A stretch of 64,000 bases of DNA from Microbulbifer donghaiensis (GTDB lineage Bacteria; Pseudomonadota; Gammaproteobacteria; Pseudomonadales; Cellvibrionaceae), in NCBI RefSeq assembly GCF_900129095.1, contig NZ_FQVA01000003.1:272166-336165 (forward strand), given 5' to 3'. Both the position numbers and the translations under genes were made by a program. Shown piece by piece: positions 45,279 through 55,489 of the stretch (within the stretch, counting starts at the first letter, position 1; the number at the start of each line of letters is the position of its first letter). The notes below the pieces were generated by a model, which was not told where the DNA came from, ran no database searches, and was given only the letters and a program-made list of their open reading frames with translations.

Positions 45279-45301
45279 AGGCGAACTTTCGGTTCGCCTT
45301 T
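45279..45301. terminator. Rho-independent terminator between convergent genes
   Basis: Stem AGGCGAAC / GTTCGCCT with 5-nt loop followed by TTT, 16 bp after the hydrolase stop. It lies between two convergent genes and may act in both directions. Confidence 0.7.
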
Positions 45302-45315
45302 ACTCATGGTGTTTT

Positions 45316-46536
45316 TTATTGGGACTGCAGCAGGTCAATCACTTCCTTACTCGGATAGCCCTTCACCTCGACCCCGGCACTCTTTTCAAAGGCCCGGACC
45401 GCTTTGCGAGTGCCCGACCCGGCCTTGCCATCGATTTCCCCTTTGTAGAAGCCTTTTTCTTTTAACAGTCTTTGCAGCTCTTCCACTTGGGCGCTATCGA
45501 TCGGTGTAAACGGGCGATCCCAGTCTTTCACGAGTCCGGGTGCGCCACCTATCTGGTCGCCGAGCAGGCCAATCGCGGTCGCATAGCGGTCGGAGTTGTT
45601 GTAGCGCTTAATGACAAAGAAGTTTTTCAGCATCAGGAAGGCCGGACCTTTGCGGCCATCCGGCAACTTCAGCTCAGCCATATCGTCCTTGCGCGGGAAA
45701 GGCTCACCATTGGCGCGTTTGACGCCCAGCTTTTCCCATTCGCCGATCGTCAGTTTGCCTGCGGGCAGCTTGCGGTCGGGAATAGTGACTTCGTACCCCC
45801 AGGTCTCGCCCTTGCGCCAGCCGTTGTTGGACAGCAGGCTCGCTGCGGTGGCCAGTGCATCGGGGACCGAATTCCAGATATCGCGCTTGCCATCGCCATC
45901 GATATCCACGGCGTAGGCCTGGTAGCTGGTCGGAATGAACTGGGTGTGCCCCATGGCGCCAGCCCAGGAACCTGTCAGGTGGCTCTCGTCGATATCACCG
46001 CTCTGCAGGATTTTCAGGGCGGCCAGCAATTGTTGGCGACCGAATTTCTTGCGCTGAGGATCCGCATAGGCGAGCGTTGCCAGTGAGCGAATCACACTGC
46101 GCATGACCTTGTCGTTGTCCAGGATGCCGCCGTAGCTGGATTCGACGGACCAGATCGCCAATAGAATGTTGGGATTGACACCGAAGCGCTGCTCTATCTT
46201 CTCAAGCCAGGGCTGCAGCTGTTGCTTTTCCTTTTTGCCGCGCTCGATCGCGCGCCTCTGCACCCGGTTGTCGAAATACTGCCATACCGGCGCCTTGAAC
46301 TCCGGCTGGTAGGCCGCCTTATCCAGCACCCACTGATCCGGCGAAGTGATCCCCTTGAACGCGCGGTCGTAAACCTCGCCGGAAATACCATTCTTGATTG
46401 CCGTCTTGCGGAAATCCTGTACCCACTTCTGGAAGCCCGGGTCAGCGGGCTCCTCGGCGGCGACCGGCGCCGTCAGCAGCAGGCTTAACAGCAACACAAA
46501 TGGGGACAGCTTGAGATACTGGCGAGGGCTGGACAT
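45316..46536 (-). CDS. Lytic murein transglycosylase (MltB-like) with peptidoglycan-binding domain
   Basis: Cleaves peptidoglycan glycan strands to 1,6-anhydro ends in the periplasm. The product is 406 aa from ATG 46536 (GAAGGA seven bases upstream). Residues 1-28 are a signal peptide. The SLT_2 catalytic domain (about 30-320) has the catalytic Glu in WSVESSYG, the GAMGHTQFIPTSY block and DGDGKRDIWN. A PG_binding_1 domain closes the protein (LQRLLKEKGFYKGEIDGKAG). The hlyIII-type gene lies upstream, separated by a palindrome GGAAGGC-GCCTTCC at 46584-46597. Confidence 0.93.
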   Translation of the reverse strand: MSSPRQYLKLSPFVLLLSLLLTAPVAAEEPADPGFQKWVQDFRKTAIKNGISGEVYDRAFKGITSPDQWVLDKAAYQPEFKAPVWQYFDNRVQRRAIERGKKEKQQLQPWLEKIEQRFGVNPNILLAIWSVESSYGGILDNDKVMRSVIRSLATLAYADPQRKKFGRQQLLAALKILQSGDIDESHLTGSWAGAMGHTQFIPTSYQAYAVDIDGDGKRDIWNSVPDALATAASLLSNNGWRKGETWGYEVTIPDRKLPAGKLTIGEWEKLGVKRANGEPFPRKDDMAELKLPDGRKGPAFLMLKNFFVIKRYNNSDRYATAIGLLGDQIGGAPGLVKDWDRPFTPIDSAQVEELQRLLKEKGFYKGEIDGKAGSGTRKAVRAFEKSAGVEVKGYPSKEVIDLLQSQ

Positions 46537-46638
46537 AGCGATTCCTTCAGCGCACATCAAATTGCTCGCTCAAGGGTAGAACGGGAAGGCGCCTTCCGAA
46601 AGGCAGATTCTCCAACCCGTGACGGAGGTCAAGCCAAC

Positions 46639-47286
46639 TCAGGGAATTACGTAGAAAAGCACGGCAAAGAAATGCAGTATGCCGCCCGCCAATACGAACA
46701 GGTGCCAGATGGCGTGGTGGAAGCGCAGACTGCGCCACAGGTAGAAGGCGATACCACCGGTGTAACAGAGGCCACCGAGGACCAGCAGCCAGAGACCACC
46801 GGGCTCAAGGCTGTTCATCAGCGGTTTGATTGCGGCGATAACCACCCACCCCATCAGCGCGCTAAGTGTGATCGACAGGGCGCGGATCTTTTTCAGCGGC
46901 GTGAACTGGATAACGAGTCCGGCGAGCGCCAGCCCCCAGATAATCCCGAACAGCCACCAACCCCACGGGCCGCGCAGGGTCACCAGCGTAAACGGTGTGT
47001 AAGTACCCGCTATCAGCAGAAATATGGCCGAATGGTCGAGCGTGCGCAGTATCTCCTTGGCGCGGATATGGCTGATGGCGTGATACAGGGTCGAGGCCCC
47101 GAAACACAGAATCAGGGTGGCGGCGTAGACACTGGAGCTGGCAATATGCCAGGCGTCGCCGCGCAGGGCAGCGAAACCGCAGAGGACACCGAGACCGGCA
47201 ATGGCGAGCAGTGCCCCGACGCCGTGGGTAATACTGTTGGCGACTTCTTCCGCGAAGGTATAGCGGTGGGCGACGGTGGAGGACAT
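46639..47286 (-). CDS. Haemolysin III family (PAQR/TrhA-like) membrane protein
   Basis: Product of 215 aa with seven transmembrane helices. It has the PAQR motifs: SITHGVGALLA near residue 18, STLYHAISH near 66, DHSAIFLLIAGTYTPF near 84, and the final HHAIWHLFVLAGGILHFF with zinc-binding histidines. Bacterial members affect membrane energetics/fluidity; the haemolysin name is historical. It is likely monocistronic or paired with the downstream transglycosylase gene. A large inverted repeat lies in its upstream region. Confidence 0.93.
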   Translation of the reverse strand: MSSTVAHRYTFAEEVANSITHGVGALLAIAGLGVLCGFAALRGDAWHIASSSVYAATLILCFGASTLYHAISHIRAKEILRTLDHSAIFLLIAGTYTPFTLVTLRGPWGWWLFGIIWGLALAGLVIQFTPLKKIRALSITLSALMGWVVIAAIKPLMNSLEPGGLWLLVLGGLCYTGGIAFYLWRSLRFHHAIWHLFVLAGGILHFFAVLFYVIP

Positions 47287-47318
47287 GCAAAACCCCGGTC
47301 AGAAAGCTGGCCATTAAG

Positions 47319-47404
47319 TCTGGCACAACTTTGTGACCAGACGCTTAAATCCGGTCCAATCATCGGCAGCCTTGCCGATGAAAGCAAGAGCTGATTGGGA
47401 CCGG
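47319..47404. repeat. Nested inverted repeats between purA and the hlyIII-type gene
   Basis: First, TCTGGCACAA / TTGTG-a-CCAGA (47319-47341), extended outward by TTAAG/CTTAA-like flanks. Second, CCGGTCCAATCA (47351-47362) pairs with TGATTGGGACCGG (47392-47404, one bulged base) and encloses a smaller hairpin CATCGGCA / GCCGATG (47361-47380). These lie in the leader of the hlyIII-type gene and downstream of purA, so they may be a terminator-operator mix. No long T-run is present. Confidence 0.5.
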
Positions 47405-47441
47405 GGATTCACGAAGTGGCCGGATTGAGCCCGGCCCGCCT

Positions 47442-48782
<1,341 letters not shown>

Positions 48783-48841
48783 TCAAGGTTTCTGACGGAA
48801 CGGACGGACCGCCCCGGCAAGCAAATTAATCTTAGTTCGGA

Positions 48842-50035
48842 TCAGCCGCGCGGCTTCACCACCCAGTCGCCGTTGTCGAGGACCAGTTCGCGATCGCAGC
48901 GAGACTGCACCTCGGCCTCGGCATCGCCCGGCAAAGTGGCGATCACCACCTCACCGTTGCGGCGCAATTCCTCCACGGTGCGCCACAGGGATTGCCCTTC
49001 GGCCCCCTCTGCCAAAGGTGCAAGAATGGCGCAATCCGCTGGTATCGCGGCGCGGCCGAGCGTATTGAGCGATACCAGGTCGCTACTGAATCCGGTGGCA
49101 GGGCGGTCGCGACCAAACACCGCGCCGATACCGTTATAGCGGCCGCCGTTTGCGAGTGCCTGGCCGTGGCCGGGCGTATAGACCGCAAACACCAGCCCGG
49201 TTTCATAGTCGTAACCGCGCACTTCGCTCAAATCGAAAAACAATTCGACGGCCGGATAGCGCTGCGCGAGGGCTTCGGCCACCCGCTGCAGGTCGGTGAG
49301 TGCCGCCTCGAGTTCGGTCGGTGCGCCGCTCAGCAATTCGCGCGCGCGCACAAGGCATTCGCGCCCGCCGGCAAGGCCCGGCAATGCGCGCAACCAGGCG
49401 GCCACCTGGGGGTCGGTCACGTTGTCCTGTACCCAGCGCTGCACGTCGGCACTGGCTTTGCTCTGCAGCAGCGCAAACAGTTCGCGGCGCTGCTCTTCGT
49501 CCAGCCCCGCGGCTTCGGCGAGACTGCGATAGATAGCGACATGGCCGAGATCCAGGTGAATCTGTGCAATCCCGGCAATCTGCAGGCTCTCGAGCATCAG
49601 CGAGATGATCTCGATATCCGCCTGCAGGCTTTCCACCCCGTACAGCTCGGCACCGATCTGAATCGGCGCGCGGGAACCCATTGCGGTGCGCGGCCGCGTA
49701 TGCACTACGTGGCCCGCATAGCACAGGCGATTGGCGCCGGCGCGGGGGAAACTGTGCGCGTCGATACGTGCGGCCTGGGGTGTGATGTCTGCGCGAATGC
49801 CAAGGGTGCGGCCGGAGAGCTGGTCGGTGACTTTGAAGGTGCTGAGATCGAGATCTCGCCCCATGCCAACCAGCAGGGACTCGGTGAACTCCAGCATCGG
49901 CGGTATCACTAGCTCGTAGCCCCAACTGTGATAGAGGTCCAGCAGGCGGCGGCGCAGGGTTTCGATCTGCACGGCGTCCGCGGGAAGGATTTCCGCGATG
50001 CCATCCGGCAGCATCCAGCGATCGGCTTGGGTCAT
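48842..50035 (-). CDS. hisZ: ATP phosphoribosyltransferase regulatory subunit
   Basis: Catalytically inactive paralogue of histidyl-tRNA synthetase that activates short-form HisG in histidine synthesis. The product is 397 aa from ATG 50035, chosen because homologues start with a DRWMLPDGI-like sequence; the longer frame to 50128 crosses a terminator. It shows class II synthetase blocks (LTPQAAR-like ITPQAARIDAH, the CYAGHVVHTRP motif 2 region, and GGRYNGIGAVFGRDRPATGFS). Context hflC-hisZ-purA is typical of Pseudomonas-like genomes. Confidence 0.95.
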   Translation of the reverse strand: MTQADRWMLPDGIAEILPADAVQIETLRRRLLDLYHSWGYELVIPPMLEFTESLLVGMGRDLDLSTFKVTDQLSGRTLGIRADITPQAARIDAHSFPRAGANRLCYAGHVVHTRPRTAMGSRAPIQIGAELYGVESLQADIEIISLMLESLQIAGIAQIHLDLGHVAIYRSLAEAAGLDEEQRRELFALLQSKASADVQRWVQDNVTDPQVAAWLRALPGLAGGRECLVRARELLSGAPTELEAALTDLQRVAEALAQRYPAVELFFDLSEVRGYDYETGLVFAVYTPGHGQALANGGRYNGIGAVFGRDRPATGFSSDLVSLNTLGRAAIPADCAILAPLAEGAEGQSLWRTVEELRRNGEVVIATLPGDAEAEVQSRCDRELVLDNGDWVVKPRG

Positions 50036-50084
50036 GGTGAAACAGGTACTGTCAGCGGTGTAACAGGTGCGGGGGCACCCTTCA

Positions 50085-50110
50085 CAAAAAAACCGGGCTC
50101 GGCCCGGTTT
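50085..50110 (-). terminator. Rho-independent terminator after hflC, upstream of hisZ
   Basis: On the minus strand the stem AAACCGGGC / GCCCGGTTT has a 3-nt loop and is followed by a T-run (the A-run at 50085-50092 on the plus strand). It lies about 120 bp after the hflC stop, so hisZ-purA likely has its own promoter. Confidence 0.75.
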
Positions 50111-50227
50111 GCGTGATTTTACCACCAACTGTTTGCGGGAAGGTAGGGGTTTGATCCGGCAATTGCGCGGATTTGCCGGCGAAACGGGCCAAACCAGGCC
50201 CGTCCCGCCTATTCCCGCCGGTCGGTC

Positions 50228-51106
50228 TTACTGCGACTTACCTTCCGGATCCTTCAGATAGCGGAAGAATTCGCTGTCCGGGTCCATCAGCAGCAGATCG
50301 GCCTTATGCTGGAAGCTCTCCTTATAGGCGGTAAGGCTGCGGGTAAAGCGATAAAACTCCGGGTTCTTGTTGAAGGCCGCGGCATAGATGGCGGCGGCCT
50401 CGGCGTCACCGGCACCGCGGAGCTCTTCCGACTGGCGATAGGCCTCGGCCTCAATCTCCACCTTCTGGCGGTCGGCGTTGGCGCGGATACGCTCGCTGGC
50501 CTCCTGACCCTTGGCGCGGTGGTCGCGGGCCACCAGCTCGCGCCCGGCGCGCATGCGCTGGAACACGGACTCGGACACTTCCGGGGGCAGGTCGATACGC
50601 TTAACACGCACGTCGATGATTTCCACACCCAGGCTGGACTTGGCCGCCTCGTTCAGGTTCTTGGTGATCTCCGCCATCAACTCATCGCGCTGGCCGCTGA
50701 CCACTTCGTGCAGATCGCGCACACCGAACTGGTTACGCAAACGGTCGTTGATCTGTTCGGACAGCAGCCGCACGGCATTGCGTTCATCGCCGCGGGTCGC
50801 GACATAGAAGCGCCCCACATCGATAATGCGGAACTTGGCGTATGAATCCACCATCATGAACTTGTTTTCCGCGTTCAGCATGCGCACCGGGCTCGAGTCC
50901 ACAGTCTGGATACGCGCGTCAAACTTGCGCAGTTCGTGCACCAGTGGAATCTTGAAGTACAGGCCCGGCTCGTAATCCGTGCGGATCAGCTCACCGAAAC
51001 GCAGCAGTACGGCCTTTTCCGTCTCCTTGATGACGAAGGCGCTGGAGGAAATGGTCAGCAGCGCCAGTAGCAGCGCGGCAATAATCACCAGTGTTCTGTT
51101 GTTCAT
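50228..51106 (-). CDS. hflC: HflC, FtsH protease modulator
   Basis: Inner-membrane SPFH-family protein that, with HflK, encloses and modulates the FtsH protease. The product is 292 aa. An N-terminal transmembrane anchor (about 5-25) is followed by the SPFH domain: ETEKAVLLRFGE, RTDYEPGLYFKIP, and a coiled C-terminal half with RANADRQKVEIEAEAYRQSEELRG. It starts 12 bp after hflK. Confidence 0.97.
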   Translation of the reverse strand: MNNRTLVIIAALLLALLTISSSAFVIKETEKAVLLRFGELIRTDYEPGLYFKIPLVHELRKFDARIQTVDSSPVRMLNAENKFMMVDSYAKFRIIDVGRFYVATRGDERNAVRLLSEQINDRLRNQFGVRDLHEVVSGQRDELMAEITKNLNEAAKSSLGVEIIDVRVKRIDLPPEVSESVFQRMRAGRELVARDHRAKGQEASERIRANADRQKVEIEAEAYRQSEELRGAGDAEAAAIYAAAFNKNPEFYRFTRSLTAYKESFQHKADLLLMDPDSEFFRYLKDPEGKSQ

Positions 51107-51118
51107 TGCGTCACCCCC

Positions 51119-52267
51119 TTAGCGTACATTCTGGCTGCGACGGCTGTTGGCAGCCTCGGTGCGCAGGCGATCGACGATGCGCTCGTAGACCTCATCGATC
51201 ACAGCCGGCGACACGTCTTTGCGCTGCACCGTCTGCGTGCCCTTGTCCTGTGCCAGCTTGTCCAGAGGCAGATACATCATGTTGCTGCCACCCTCGACAT
51301 CCACCATGACTTTCGAGGCGTTGGACATGACCACCTGAACCGCGTCCAGGTACAGGCGCTCGCGGGTCACTTCCGGCGCCCGCTCGTATTCGGCCAGCAG
51401 TTTCTCAAAGCGCACCGCCTCACCGCGGGCACTTTCAACCACCCGCGCCTTGTAACCTTCGGCGTCCTCGATAATACGCTGAGCCTGGCCGCGCGCGACC
51501 GGGATTACCTGGTTGGCATACGCCTGCGCCTCGTTCTGCAGGCGTACCTCATCCTCGCGTGCCCGCACGACGTCGTCGAAGGCATCCTGCACTTCCCGCG
51601 GCGCCTTGGCGTCAGTGAGGTTGACCACGTCGACCCGAATCCCAGTCAGGTAGAGATCCAGGTACTGCTGCAGCCGCTCCTGGGTATCCGCGGACACCTG
51701 GGTACGATTCTGGGAGATGACGCCGTTCAGCGTGGTGGAGCCCACCACGTGGCGCAGGGCACTGTCGGTCGCCTCCTGCAGACTCTTGAGCGGATCGCGC
51801 ACGCGCAGCACGAAGGATTCGGCGTTGTCGATATGCCACTGCACCTGCAGGACCACGTCAACGATGCTCGCATCCTCGGTGAGCATTTGCCCGGTGGTGC
51901 GCTCGGTGCGCACCTCGGTCATGTTGACCTTGGTAACCGCATCAATCAGTGGCGGATTCCAGTGCAGACCTGCCGTTTCGGTGGAGTGATACTTACCCAG
52001 GCGCAGAACAACCGCCGCTTCGTTGGCGTTGACCTGATAGAAACCCAGCAGACCGTAGAGCACCGCCAGCACGATCAGCACCAACGACCAGGGAAAACCG
52101 CCGGAGCCGCCGCTGGCTCCGGCACCCGCGCCGCCGCCAAACAGGCCATTCAGCTTCTGCTGCAGCTTACGCAGCAGTTCGTCCAGATCGGGGGGGCCGT
52201 CATTGCGGTTGCCGCCACCGCCACCCCAGGGATCCTTGTTATTACCACCCGGCTCGTTCCAGGCCAT
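51119..52267 (-). CDS. hflK: HflK, FtsH protease modulator
   Basis: Partner of HflC in the FtsH-HflKC complex. The product is 382 aa. The cytoplasmic N-terminus is glycine- and asparagine-rich (GGNNKDPWGGGGGNRND), and a transmembrane helix lies near 63-80. The SPFH domain includes VNANEAAVVLRLGKY and GLHWNPPLIDAV, followed by a coiled coil with the ARGQAQRIIEDAEGYKARVV stretch. It lies between hflX and hflC, in the conserved order. Confidence 0.97.
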   Translation of the reverse strand: MAWNEPGGNNKDPWGGGGGNRNDGPPDLDELLRKLQQKLNGLFGGGAGAGASGGSGGFPWSLVLIVLAVLYGLLGFYQVNANEAAVVLRLGKYHSTETAGLHWNPPLIDAVTKVNMTEVRTERTTGQMLTEDASIVDVVLQVQWHIDNAESFVLRVRDPLKSLQEATDSALRHVVGSTTLNGVISQNRTQVSADTQERLQQYLDLYLTGIRVDVVNLTDAKAPREVQDAFDDVVRAREDEVRLQNEAQAYANQVIPVARGQAQRIIEDAEGYKARVVESARGEAVRFEKLLAEYERAPEVTRERLYLDAVQVVMSNASKVMVDVEGGSNMMYLPLDKLAQDKGTQTVQRKDVSPAVIDEVYERIVDRLRTEAANSRRSQNVR

Positions 52268-52344
52268 CTAAATACTCCAACTCTGATCATTTAGCTTTAT
52301 GTACCGGCGGATTCTAGCATTCTTCGCCTGCGAAATATTGCCGC

Positions 52345-53658
52345 TTATCGCTGTTCCGTCTCGTCCAGTGGCTGCCATTCCGGCGCGTTGCCACTGAGTT
52401 TGAAGGGTGCCAGCAGGCGCTGGAAATCACTGCGCGGCAACAGCAATTGCAATTCGCAGTCGCCGTTGTCGCGGAAATTTTCGCTCTGTACGGCATTGAC
52501 TTCGTAGAGCTGCGCGCGCAAACGCGACTGCTGCGGCGTCGTCACCAGCAGACCTCGCACCATCTGTTCGCCGAGGCGCTCGGCAATGGCCTCGATCAGC
52601 AGGTCGCCGCCGGCGCCGGTAACAGCAGAGACCCAGACAGCGCGCGGCACGCCCTGATCGTCCCGCTCGATGCGCGGTTCGCTGTCCTGCAGCAGGTCGA
52701 TCTTGTTATACACAAGCAGCTGCGGCAGTTCCGCCGCATCGATCTCCTCGAGTACGTTCTGCACCTCTTCCATCAGGTGCAGGCGGTCCTCCGCCGCCGC
52801 ATCGACAACGTGCAGCAACAGTGTCGCCTGCGCCGCCTCTTCCAGCGTGGCGCGAAATGCTTCCACCAGCTTGTGCGGCAGATGGGATACGAAGCCCACC
52901 GTGTCCGCCAGGATCATGGCGCCGACATTGGGCAGGTCGACGCGACGCATGGTCGGGTCCAGCGTTGCGAACAGCTGATCGCGCACATAGACGTCTGCAT
53001 CGGTAAGGCGATTGAACAGCGTGGATTTGCCCGCGTTGGTGTAGCCCACCAGGGAAACGGTGGCCATCTCGGCGCGGGAGCGCGCGCGCCGGCCCTGCTC
53101 GCGCTGGCGGCGCACCTTTTCCAGTTTTTTCTCGATAGAATCGATACGCGCACGCAGCAGGCGGCGGTCCGTTTCCAGCTGGGTCTCACCGGGACCGCGC
53201 AGACCGATACCACCCTTCTGCCGCTCCAGGTGCGTCCAGCCCCGCACCAGGCGCGTGGCCATGTGGCGCAGCTGCGCCAGCTCCACCTGCAGCTTGCCCT
53301 CGTGAGTGCGCGCGCGCTGGGCGAAGATATCCAGGATCAATCCGGTCCGGTCCAATACACGGCATTTCAGTTCGCGCTCGATATTGCGCTCCTGACTCGG
53401 GGACAGGGTGTGATCAAAGATCACCAGCTCGGCGCCATGCTCTGTTACCGCCTGCTGAATCTCCTCCAGCTTGCCGCGGCCGACAAAAGTCTTGGGATCG
53501 GGAGTGGCGCGCTGGCCGAAAATAAAGGTCACCGGGTCTGCACCGGCAGAGAGTGCCAGCTCTTCAAATTCGCGCGGGTCATCTGGACTGTCGATGGCTG
53601 ACAGTTCCAGATGTACCAGCACAGCCAGTTCACCGGATTCCGGTCGTTCGAAAAACAA
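52345..53658 (-). CDS. hflX: HflX, ribosome-associated GTPase
   Basis: GTPase that splits stalled or stressed ribosomes. The product is 437 aa from a TTG start at 53658 with AAGAGA seven bases upstream. The N-terminal domain has VGRGKLEEI and FDHTLSPSQERN. The G domain has GYTNAGKSTLFN (G1), DTVGF (G3) and NKIDLL (G4). A linker contains GGIGLRGPGETQLETDRR. It is in the hfq-hflX-hflK-hflC series; hairpins AGGGCT/AGCCCT (53676-53690) and GCCAC/GTGGC (53698-53712) lie between hfq and hflX. Confidence 0.97.
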   Translation of the reverse strand: MFFERPESGELAVLVHLELSAIDSPDDPREFEELALSAGADPVTFIFGQRATPDPKTFVGRGKLEEIQQAVTEHGAELVIFDHTLSPSQERNIERELKCRVLDRTGLILDIFAQRARTHEGKLQVELAQLRHMATRLVRGWTHLERQKGGIGLRGPGETQLETDRRLLRARIDSIEKKLEKVRRQREQGRRARSRAEMATVSLVGYTNAGKSTLFNRLTDADVYVRDQLFATLDPTMRRVDLPNVGAMILADTVGFVSHLPHKLVEAFRATLEEAAQATLLLHVVDAAAEDRLHLMEEVQNVLEEIDAAELPQLLVYNKIDLLQDSEPRIERDDQGVPRAVWVSAVTGAGGDLLIEAIAERLGEQMVRGLLVTTPQQSRLRAQLYEVNAVQSENFRDNGDCELQLLLPRSDFQRLLAPFKLSGNAPEWQPLDETEQR

Positions 53659-53771
53659 TGGGAATTCTCTTAAACAGGGCTGACAGCCCTAACTGAAGCC
53701 ACTTTTCGTGGCACCAAACCGCAGGCGCCCCGGCAAGCCGAGGCGCAGGTCAAAACTTGGGGCGGGGCGAG

Positions 53772-54059
53772 TTAAGCGAAAGTGTCTCGCTCACCACCTT
53801 CACCAGTGCCCTCGCCAGCACCGCCCTGGGCTGCCGGATTCAGCAGCGGCACGCGCACCGCGCGGGACGGAACGACGGTAGAAATGGCGTGTTTGTACAC
53901 CATTTGGCTGACGGTATTTTTCAGCAGTACTACGAATTGATCGAATGATTCGATTTGCCCTTGGAGCTTGATGCCGTTAACCAGATAGATAGAAACCGGG
54001 ATACGCTCTTTGCGCAATACGTTGAGGTAAGGGTCTTGTAAGCTGTGCCCTTTTGACAT
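53772..54059 (-). CDS. hfq: Hfq RNA chaperone
   Basis: Hexameric Sm-like protein that pairs small RNAs with mRNAs. The product is 95 aa from ATG 54059 (AAGGAG upstream). Sm1 and Sm2 motifs are clear: [30 protein letters not shown], and [14 protein letters not shown]. The disordered C-terminus is Gly/Glu-rich. The spacer to miaA holds an inserted palindromic element and a terminator, so hfq is probably expressed from its own promoter in 54060-54155. Confidence 0.98.
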   Translation of the reverse strand: MSKGHSLQDPYLNVLRKERIPVSIYLVNGIKLQGQIESFDQFVVLLKNTVSQMVYKHAISTVVPSRAVRVPLLNPAAQGGAGEGTGEGGERDTFA

Positions 54060-54156
54060 CTTTTTTCTCCTTGTCAAAAGCTGTAAGCGAATGCAGGCCG
54101 CAATCGCGCCCACGAAACCCGTGGACTAAGAAACGACTGAGGTTGAACACGCGTAT

Positions 54157-54184
54157 AAAAAAGAGCCGGAAATGGCCGGACTCT
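54157..54184 (-). terminator. Rho-independent terminator between the MITE-like element and hfq
   Basis: On the minus strand: AGAG-t-CCGG / CCGG-CTCT stem with 6-nt loop and six T residues. It would end transcripts arriving from miaA (and the inserted element) before hfq. Confidence 0.75.
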
Positions 54185-54212
54185 GTGAAAAACTGACTGA
54201 GCGGGCTTGTTA

Positions 54213-54475
54213 GTGTCCTGCCCCATACTAAATAGCGATATCAGCGGGCCGCTAAGCGGCCAGATGCAAGGCGCATTTGCGCAGGCCTAGCCGGCTAAGT
54301 CAAGCAAATGCAACGCAGCAGATGGTTGCTTAGCGGCCCGCCCGAAGGGAGCCCCCCAAATCGTCCACAGCGGCGTTGCCGTTTTTGAAAAGGGCGCGCC
54401 ATTCCCTGCGAACGGCGCCTTGCTGTGAACAATTTGGGGGGCTCTGATCTCGCTATTTAGTATGGGGCAGGACAC
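54213..54475. mobile_element. 263-bp MITE-like element made of nested inverted repeats
   Basis: The ends are perfect 26-bp inverted repeats (54213-54238 and 54450-54475; outer sequence GTGTCCTGCCCCATAC). Inside, GCGGGCCGCTAAGC (54244-54257) pairs with 54328-54341, and GAGCCCCCCAAAT (54349-54361) pairs with 54432-54444, so each arm is itself a hairpin. No transposase is encoded. No clear target-site duplication was seen at the outer ends. Size, terminal repeats and lack of coding capacity fit a non-autonomous miniature element. It lies between miaA and hfq, where related genomes usually have a short gap. Confidence 0.85.
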
Positions 54476-54498
54476 CAGCCCAACCACGTTATGGATGC

Positions 54499-55467
54499 TC
54501 AGGCGAGAAATTTCAAGGCTTCCGCCAATATTTCGTCATTTTTGCGCACCCTGCCATCGACATCTTGTGCGTAAATACCCGCCAGATCCGGCCAGCGCCG
54601 CAACCAGGTCAGCTGGCGCTTGGCCAGCTGGCGCGTGGCAGCAATGCCGGCCTCTAGCATTTCCTCATAGGTCAGGCGGTCATCCAGGTACTGCCATACC
54701 TGGCGATAGCCCACCGCGCGGATGGCGGGCAGATCCTCGTGCAGATCGCCGCGGGCACGCAGCGCTCTCACTTCATCGACAAAGCCCTGCTCCAGCATTC
54801 GCCGGAAGCGCGTCGCGATTCGCTCGTGCAACAGCGCCCTGTCGCGCGGCAACAGCGCCAACTGGCGCAGGTCGTAATGCTCTGCCACTGAGTCCCGCAC
54901 CTGCTGCCGGCGCAACTGGGACATTGGCACACCGGTCACGCGGAACACCTCGAGACCGCGCTCAATACGCACAGAGTGATTGGGGTGCAATTCGGAAGCC
55001 AACTCCGGGTCGACCAGGGCCAACTCCGCGTGCAGTGCGGGCCAGCCCTCGCGCTCGGCCCGGGCCTCGATTTCCGCACGGATGGCCGGATCGGCCTCCG
55101 GCAGCTGCGCCATCCCTTCCAGTAGAGCGCGAAAATACAACATGGTTCCGCCGACCAGGAGCGGGATCCTACCCGCCGCAGCAATCTCGGCCATGGCCTC
55201 GAGCGCATCCCGGCGGAAACGGCCGGCGGAGTAAGATTCGCTGGGATCGCAGATATCGATCAGGCGGTGGGGATAGCGCGCCAGCTCTTCCGGGCTCGGC
55301 TTCGCGGAGCCGATATCCAGGCCGCGGTAGACCAGCGCCGAATCGACACTGATCAGCTCGACCGGCAAGCGGTCGGCCAGCGCCATCGCCAGATCTGTCT
55401 TGCCGGAGGCGGTCGGCCCCATCAGGAATATCGCGCGGGGCTTGCCGCCGCGTGTGTGGTCGCTCAC
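54499..55467 (-). CDS. miaA: tRNA dimethylallyltransferase
   Basis: Adds a dimethylallyl group to A37 of tRNAs reading UNN codons. The product is 322 aa, normal length. The P-loop is GPTASGKT, followed by [20 protein letters not shown], the [12 protein letters not shown] block, and [16 protein letters not shown]. The C-terminal RQLTWLRRW motif is present. It starts 22 bp after mutL; an inserted palindromic element follows it. Confidence 0.97.
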   Translation of the reverse strand: MSDHTRGGKPRAIFLMGPTASGKTDLAMALADRLPVELISVDSALVYRGLDIGSAKPSPEELARYPHRLIDICDPSESYSAGRFRRDALEAMAEIAAAGRIPLLVGGTMLYFRALLEGMAQLPEADPAIRAEIEARAEREGWPALHAELALVDPELASELHPNHSVRIERGLEVFRVTGVPMSQLRRQQVRDSVAEHYDLRQLALLPRDRALLHERIATRFRRMLEQGFVDEVRALRARGDLHEDLPAIRAVGYRQVWQYLDDRLTYEEMLEAGIAATRQLAKRQLTWLRRWPDLAGIYAQDVDGRVRKNDEILAEALKFLA

Positions 55468-55489
55468 TACACGTCCTTCTCGCGCGCGG

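Noticed and set aside
54287-54487. 66-codon minus-strand open frame within the palindromic element
   Set aside because: It is composed of the inverted repeats themselves and has no ribosome site or family.
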